Positions 24,894-31,999 of a stretch of 31,999 bases of DNA are shown here, one piece after another. Each line of letters begins with the position of its first letter. Position 1 is the stretch's first letter. The position numbers and the translations under genes are program-made. The stretch is from assembly GCA_002714465.1 (NCBI GenBank), contig PAXL01000051.1, positions 23,132 through 55,130 of the forward strand, written 5' to 3'. This DNA is from Gemmatimonadota bacterium (GTDB lineage: Bacteria; Latescibacterota; UBA2968). The notes below the pieces were generated by a model. It worked only from the letters and a program-made list of their open reading frames with translations, was not told where the DNA came from and made no database searches.

Positions 24894-27401
24894 TCACGAC
24901 TCGGCCGACCTGCCGGCTTCCCCGTTCGAAGACGGCTGAGCCGAGCCACTCTCCGATGGTCCTTCTTCGTCGCCTTCCGCGCGCCCCTCATCCACTCGCG
25001 CCACATCGATTACGCGATCGCCTTCATCGAGGTTGATCAATCGGACGCCCTGTGTGTTCCGGCCGATCGTGCTGACGTCTGCGATCGGCAAGCGAATCAG
25101 AATACCGTCCTGGGAGATAATCATCACCTCGTCATCTTCCTGGATGGCCTTGATCGCGACAACACCACCATTCCGCTCGGTTGTCTTGATATTTATTACC
25201 CCTTTTCCGCCACGACGAGTCAGTCGGTAATCCGAGACACGGGTTCGCTTACCGTATCCCAACTCTGACACCGTCAGCAAATCCGTGTCGTCATCCGCGA
25301 CTACCATACCGATGACAATATCCACCCCTTCGAGCGAGATCCCACGGACACCCTGGCTCCCACGTCCAGTTGGACGCACTTCATCCTCGTGGAACCGAAT
25401 GGCTTGCCCAGTCTGCGTCGCGACAATCACCTCTTGGTTACCATCCGATACCCAAGCTTCGACCAGAACATCATCGTCAATGATATTCATTGCGATGATA
25501 CCGCCGCGTCGTGGACGACTGTAGGCGGACAGCGCTGTTTTCTTGATCTGCCCATTCCGAGTGGCCTGGATCAAGAACTCGTCATCCTTAAACTCCTTTA
25601 TGGGGACGATCGCTGCCACCTTGTGCCCGTCCATGATATCGATCAGGTTGACGATAGGGCGCCCTCGCGAGGTACGAACGCCCTGCGGGATTCGATACAC
25701 CTTCAGCCAGTGACAGTGCCCTTTGTCGGTGAGAAAGAGGATGTAATCGTGCGTCGACGCGACAAACAAGTGCTCGACAAAATCCTCATCCTTCGTGTTC
25801 ATGCCGGTTACGCCACGCCCACCCCTATGTTGACTCCGATACGTGTCGACAGGAATCCGTTTAATGTAGCCGCTGTGGGAGATCGTAATAACCACATCTT
25901 CGATGGGGATCAGATCCTCTACATCGATCTCTTCGGCGGAGACAACGATGTCACTGCGTCGCTCGTCACCGAACTCTTCGCCGATCTCGTCGAGCTCGAC
26001 CTTAACGATACCCATCCGGATATCGCGACTATCCAAGATCTCCTTAAGCCTGGCAATCTCTTGGACCAAAGCCTCATACTCGTCCTCGATCTTCTGCTGC
26101 TCGAGGTTCGTCAGACGCTGAAGCGTCATCGCCAGGATCGCCTGCGCCTGCCGTTCCGTAAGTACGAGCTGGTCCATCAGAGCCCCGCGCGCGGCGGTAG
26201 GATCTTCAGATCCACGGATGATCCGAATCACCTCGTCGATGTTGTCGAGCGCGATCCGCAGACCTTCAAGAATGTGTGCGCGATCTTCAGCAACACCGAG
26301 CTCGTAGGTTGTTCGACGCACCACAACGTCGTGGCGATGGTCGACGAAATCACTCAGCATTTGTTTCAAGTTCAGCTGACGTGGCACACCATCGACAAGC
26401 GCGATCATGTTCGCTGCAAATGTCGTTTGAAGCTGCGTGTGTTTGTAGAGCAGGTTGAGCGCCACCTCCGCGTTCGCATCGCGCTTCAGCTCGACAACGA
26501 CCCGAAGGCCTTCTCGATCTGATTCATCACGAATGTTAGAGATCCCTTCGATCCGCTTGTTGCGAACGAGATCGGCCATTTTCTCAAGCAGCGTAGACTT
26601 CGCGACCATATAAGGAATCTCAGTGATCACGATGATCTCACGGTCTCCCCTTGCCTCTTCAATTGCGGCCTTTGCACGTACGCGGATGTGCCCTTTCCCG
26701 AGATGGTAGGCTGCCCGCACACCCGACATCCCGTGGATGATACCGCCAGTCGGAAAATCGGGCGCCTTGATGTGCTCCATTAGTTCGTCGATAGTAATCT
26801 CTGGTTCATCGATCAGCGCCTTCAGCGCGCTCACAACCTCTCGAACATTGTGCGGCGGGATCGCTGTCGCCATGCTGACTGCGATCCCGACAGCGCCATT
26901 GCAGAGGAGGTTCGGGAATCGTGAGGGAAGAACGGTCGGCTCCTCGAGACGCTCATCATAGTTCGGGCGGAAATCGACAGTCTCTTTGTCCAGATCCGTG
27001 AGCATTGCGCCGCCGGCACCATCCAGTCGCGACTCGGGGTATCGCATCGCAGCCGGCGGATAGCCATCGATCGAGCCGAAGTTCCCCTGCCCGTTCACGA
27101 GGGTATATCGCATCCGGAAATCCTGCGCCAAGTGCACCAATGTCGGATACACGATCGCTTCGCCATGTGGGTGGTAGTTACCCGAAGTGTGTCCGGCGAC
27201 ATTCGCGCATTTCCGGTGCTGCCTATTTGGCTGCAGCCCGAGATCATTCATGGCCACAAGAATCCGGCGCTGCGACGGCTTCAGTCCATCACGCACATCC
27301 GGAAGAGCTCGATCGACCAGCGTACTCATCGAGTAGTCCAGCATCGACTTCTTCAGCTCTTCTCCGATGTCGACAGGAACGATTCTACCTCGATCCATCA
27401 T
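24894..27401 (-). CDS. gyrA: DNA gyrase subunit A
   Basis: The 835-residue protein has the winged-helix breakage-reunion domain with catalytic Tyr121 in AAMRY, the coiled-coil gate, and a C-terminal beta-pinwheel with a GyrA box variant QHRGGRG, which marks gyrase rather than ParC. It introduces negative supercoils together with GyrB. The quinolone-binding segment reads [10 protein letters not shown]: the positions equal to E. coli Ser83 and Asp87 are Ala82 and Pro86. The C-terminus ends in a charged and Ser-rich tail of about 30 residues. It follows gyrB by 33 bases. Two adjacent ATG codons start the gene; either could be used. Confidence 0.97.
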   Translation of the reverse strand: MMDRGRIVPVDIGEELKKSMLDYSMSTLVDRALPDVRDGLKPSQRRILVAMNDLGLQPNRQHRKCANVAGHTSGNYHPHGEAIVYPTLVHLAQDFRMRYTLVNGQGNFGSIDGYPPAAMRYPESRLDGAGGAMLTDLDKETVDFRPNYDERLEEPTVLPSRFPNLLCNGAVGIAVSMATAIPPHNVREVVSALKALIDEPEITIDELMEHIKAPDFPTGGIIHGMSGVRAAYHLGKGHIRVRAKAAIEEARGDREIIVITEIPYMVAKSTLLEKMADLVRNKRIEGISNIRDESDREGLRVVVELKRDANAEVALNLLYKHTQLQTTFAANMIALVDGVPRQLNLKQMLSDFVDHRHDVVVRRTTYELGVAEDRAHILEGLRIALDNIDEVIRIIRGSEDPTAARGALMDQLVLTERQAQAILAMTLQRLTNLEQQKIEDEYEALVQEIARLKEILDSRDIRMGIVKVELDEIGEEFGDERRSDIVVSAEEIDVEDLIPIEDVVITISHSGYIKRIPVDTYRSQHRGGRGVTGMNTKDEDFVEHLFVASTHDYILFLTDKGHCHWLKVYRIPQGVRTSRGRPIVNLIDIMDGHKVAAIVPIKEFKDDEFLIQATRNGQIKKTALSAYSRPRRGGIIAMNIIDDDVLVEAWVSDGNQEVIVATQTGQAIRFHEDEVRPTGRGSQGVRGISLEGVDIVIGMVVADDDTDLLTVSELGYGKRTRVSDYRLTRRGGKGVINIKTTERNGGVVAIKAIQEDDEVMIISQDGILIRLPIADVSTIGRNTQGVRLINLDEGDRVIDVARVDEGRAEGDEEGPSESGSAQPSSNGEAGRSAES

Positions 27402-27434
27402 ACGTTGTTTGACCTCATCTCAAGTTTTCCAGAA

Positions 27435-29681
<2,247 letters not shown>

Positions 29682-29701
<20 letters not shown>

Positions 29702-30767
29702 ATCCTCTGCCCACTAGGTCGAGATCTGGATCTCTTGCCGTCGCGAGGACGTTCTGTCCATATTCCCCAATCAGGTCGAGCACCGCGTTTGCCCGTTTTT
29801 TGTCGAGCTCCGAAAAGATATCGTCCATCAGCAACACCGGTTTGAATCCTGTTTCCGACGCAAGGAACCGAGCTTCGGACAGCTTCCAGGCTAGCAGAAC
29901 GCTCTTCATCTGTCCTTTGGACCCGAACTTGTGAACGGGATATCCGTCCAGTTTGAACACAACTTGATCGCGATGAGGACCGACCAGCGTGTAACCGACG
30001 TTGACCTCGTCGCAGCGTTTCTCCTTCATCAATTCGTGTATCGTCTTCCTTGTAGCGCCCTCGTCGTCACCCAAGCCGGAACATCTGTAGTCGACGGATA
30101 GTTTCTCACTAGAAGGCGAGATCGCCGCGTAGAGCTCGTCCAATGGGGCCTGAATGCGATCGACAGCAGCAACTCTCTGGTGGATGACCCGGGCGCCCAA
30201 TTCGCTTATCTGCTGATCCCACGGTTCGAGTGGACCCGAATCCTGCGTCAGCTTCCATCCCTGCGTCCTAAGCAAGTGATTCCGCTGTGAGAGGATGCGC
30301 CGGTATTGTTCGAGATCTGACAGGTATGCGTGGCTCGACTGGGAGACAAGGATGTCGAGTAATCTTCTACGCTCCGAGGGGTCACGAAGAACGAGGTCAA
30401 CATCCTCAGGGGAAAAGAGAACAGCATTAAAGTGTCCCACAAGATCAGACAAACGCTCAAGCGGGGACTCGTCGAGGAACACCCGTTTCTTCTGGCTGCG
30501 CCGATCGTAGGCTACCCGAATACCGAAGTTGTGATCCTCCCGTTCGACTTCAGCCGTGATCACGTAGTGCTCGGCACCCCACCTGACAACATCACGATCC
30601 TTCGTACCCCGACCCGACTTCGCGACGGCGAGGAAAAATATCGACTCTAGAAGATTCGATTTCCCGCGCCCGTTGTCGCCTCGGATAGCCGTTCCTTCAG
30701 GTCTGAACGCGTAGTCTACGCTTTCAAAGTTCCTGAAGTTTTCGAGCTGAATACGACTGACGTGCAC
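29682..30767 (-). CDS. recF: DNA replication and repair protein RecF
   Basis: The 361-residue SMC-like ATPase carries Walker A GDNGRGKS at residues 30-37, the signature FGSKGQMKS near 285 and Walker B VLLMDDIFSELD near 310, in the order expected. RecF with RecO and RecR loads RecA at gaps in single-stranded DNA. The start is a GTG two bases after the dnaN stop, with no good ribosome-binding site, which suggests translation coupled to dnaN. The length is normal and nothing is missing. The order dnaN-recF-dciA-gyrB supports an origin-proximal location. Confidence 0.95.
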
Positions 30768-30769
30768 GT

Positions 30770-31966
30770 TCAGTCATTCAGACGAAGCGGCATCAGCAGA
30801 CAAAGGTAGTCTTCGCCCTCGACCTGATCGACAGGTCGGATTATCCCGGCCGTTACCGGGCTGTCCAGTTCGAACACGACTTCATCCGAGTCGATCCGTC
30901 TCAGCACGTCGCCCAAGTAGGTAGAATTGTATCCGACCGCCATCTGCTCGTCAGAATATGCCGCTTCCACAGCTTCTTCCGCCTCACCGCCGATCTCTTG
31001 GCTATTTGCCGACAGCAAAACCCGATTTTCGCCGACGTCCATCTTCACTTGCTGTGTCTGGCTGCTCGCGAGAATGGACACGCGCCTAACCGCAGGAGCC
31101 AAAACACTGTTCGACACGTGGAGCTTTTTCGCATTGCCTGTAGGGATCACCTGTTCGTAGTCGACATACGGCCCTTCTATCAAACGCGTATAAAGCCGTA
31201 TGGGTTGCGCGTCTTCGCCATCGAAATCCGCCGCATCGGAGAGCGAGAACATCAGATGATTCTGACCAAACCTGACTTGGTCAAGCACGCTGCCGGACCC
31301 AAGTAGCTTCACCAAGTGACTCAGCGGGCGGGGCGGGACGATCGCCTCAGTCACAACCTGTTTTCCTTCTGGCCCTGGAAGAGACTTGGAAAATTTCACT
31401 AAGCGATGGCCGTCTGTTGCCACCATCGTCGTGCGACCCTCACGAACCTGCCAAAGCACACCATTCAGAACCGGACGCGTTTCATCACGAGAAACTGCAA
31501 ACACGGTCTTCGCTACCATATGGCTGATTAAGTCCCCATCGAGTGACTCCACATCTTCACCATCACGGTTGCCGAAGTTCATCTCTGGGCCATCGATCTC
31601 GCCAGGCAGGTCAGGAAAGTCCTACGCAGGAACTGACATCAGAGCATATGTCCCGTGAAGTCCTGATTGGCGTTCGATCGACACTCGTCCTTCGCCAGCC
31701 TTCACGCGAATCGATTCGTCGGGCAACTCCCGGATGATTTCGCTGAATTTACGAGCAGGTACCGTCGTTTCACCGGGCTCTTCGACCTCGCCCTTAACGC
31801 CACAGATAATCGAAATGTCCAAATCTGTCGCGCTCAGCTCGATACCATCTGGTGTGGCGTCGATCAGAATGTTCGACAGAACGGGCAGTGCGCTCTTGGA
31901 CGGGACAATATCCAGAACCGCCTGGATGCCTCTAACCAGCTCTTCTCGCTCTATGACTGCCTTCAC
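30770..31966 (-). CDS. dnaN: DNA polymerase III beta sliding clamp, frame interrupted by an in-frame TAG
   Basis: From a GTG at 31966, with GGAGG eight bases before, the frame gives a normal clamp start (residues 1-114, ending LMSVPA) and then a TAG at 31624-31622. Reading straight through, without any frameshift, the next codons give DFPDLPGE and the rest of the clamp to LCLLMPLRL, the standard C-terminus. In clamps this spot reads PAEDFP, so the TAG sits where GAG (Glu) is expected, one base change. All three clamp domains are otherwise present over 398 codons. TAG also ends gyrB, envC and the transcarbamylase gene normally, so a changed genetic code is unlikely. An essential gene broken like this is most likely a sequence error. 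Confidence 0.9.
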
Positions 31967-31999
31967 TGGAAATCCCTCCCAAGTCTGCAGTGCGGTTCA

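Noticed and set aside
25389..26522. A 377-residue plus-strand frame
   Set aside because: It is antisense to gyrA throughout and shows no recognisable domain; a by-product of gyrA codon usage.
31622..31966. Reassignment of TAG to an amino acid in this organism
   Set aside because: TAG ends gyrB, envC and the transcarbamylase gene at the normal C-terminus, so it works as a stop here.

Overview
The window is a piece of a diderm (Gram-negative type) bacterial chromosome, moderately GC-rich by eye. Evidence for a double membrane is a SurA-like chaperone with a signal peptide, two lipoprotein signal sequences and an EnvC/FtsEX system. I cannot fix the phylum from the sequence alone. The gene content would suit Gemmatimonadota or a related uncultured lineage, but that is a guess. 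The right end is the classic origin-proximal block read leftward (dnaN, recF, dciA, gyrB, gyrA), so dnaA and oriC probably lie just beyond position 31999.

Layout from left to right. Positions 1-2788 are an accessory patch: a frameshifted methyltransferase running off the left edge, an orphan open frame without a proper start, an FG-GAP/VCBS beta-propeller protein, and the decayed C-terminus of a MazG-like NTP pyrophosphohydrolase. The patch abuts the 3' end of tmRNA (ssrA, 2789-3154, minus), a common integration target. Then comes UDP-glucuronate decarboxylase (3307-4242). Positions 4534-12816 are a tightly packed minus-strand run, in transcription order ftsE, ftsX, envC, hyuA, hyuB, an nrnA-like DHH phosphoesterase, and a transcarbamylase annotated as argF with an altered substrate loop. 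Upstream of it (12929-19637) are a methyltransferase, an S4 RNA-binding protein, a SurA-like PPIase, a PpiC lipoprotein and mfd, followed by tRNA-Asp(GTC) with its own terminator and promoter.

The plus strand then carries homoserine dehydrogenase (20072-21385), a decayed tRNA-like sequence, a strong terminator, a GH-A-like glycosidase-fold protein (21782-23272) and rpiB (23351-23809). The last two genes lie between two near-identical 20-nt tRNA-like segments and may be an acquired mini-segment. From 24120 to the end everything is on the minus strand: a TlpA-type lipoprotein and the dnaN-recF-dciA-gyrB-gyrA block.

The most striking observations are an in-frame TAG in the essential dnaN exactly where a conserved acidic codon is expected, the transcarbamylase lacking the ornithine SMG loop next to hydantoinase-family genes, the tRNA-like repeats flanking the sugar genes, and the gene graveyard beside ssrA. 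I found no CRISPR array, insertion sequence or integrase. I do not see a clearly new multi-gene system; the transcarbamylase/hydantoinase neighbourhood is the best candidate for undescribed biochemistry.
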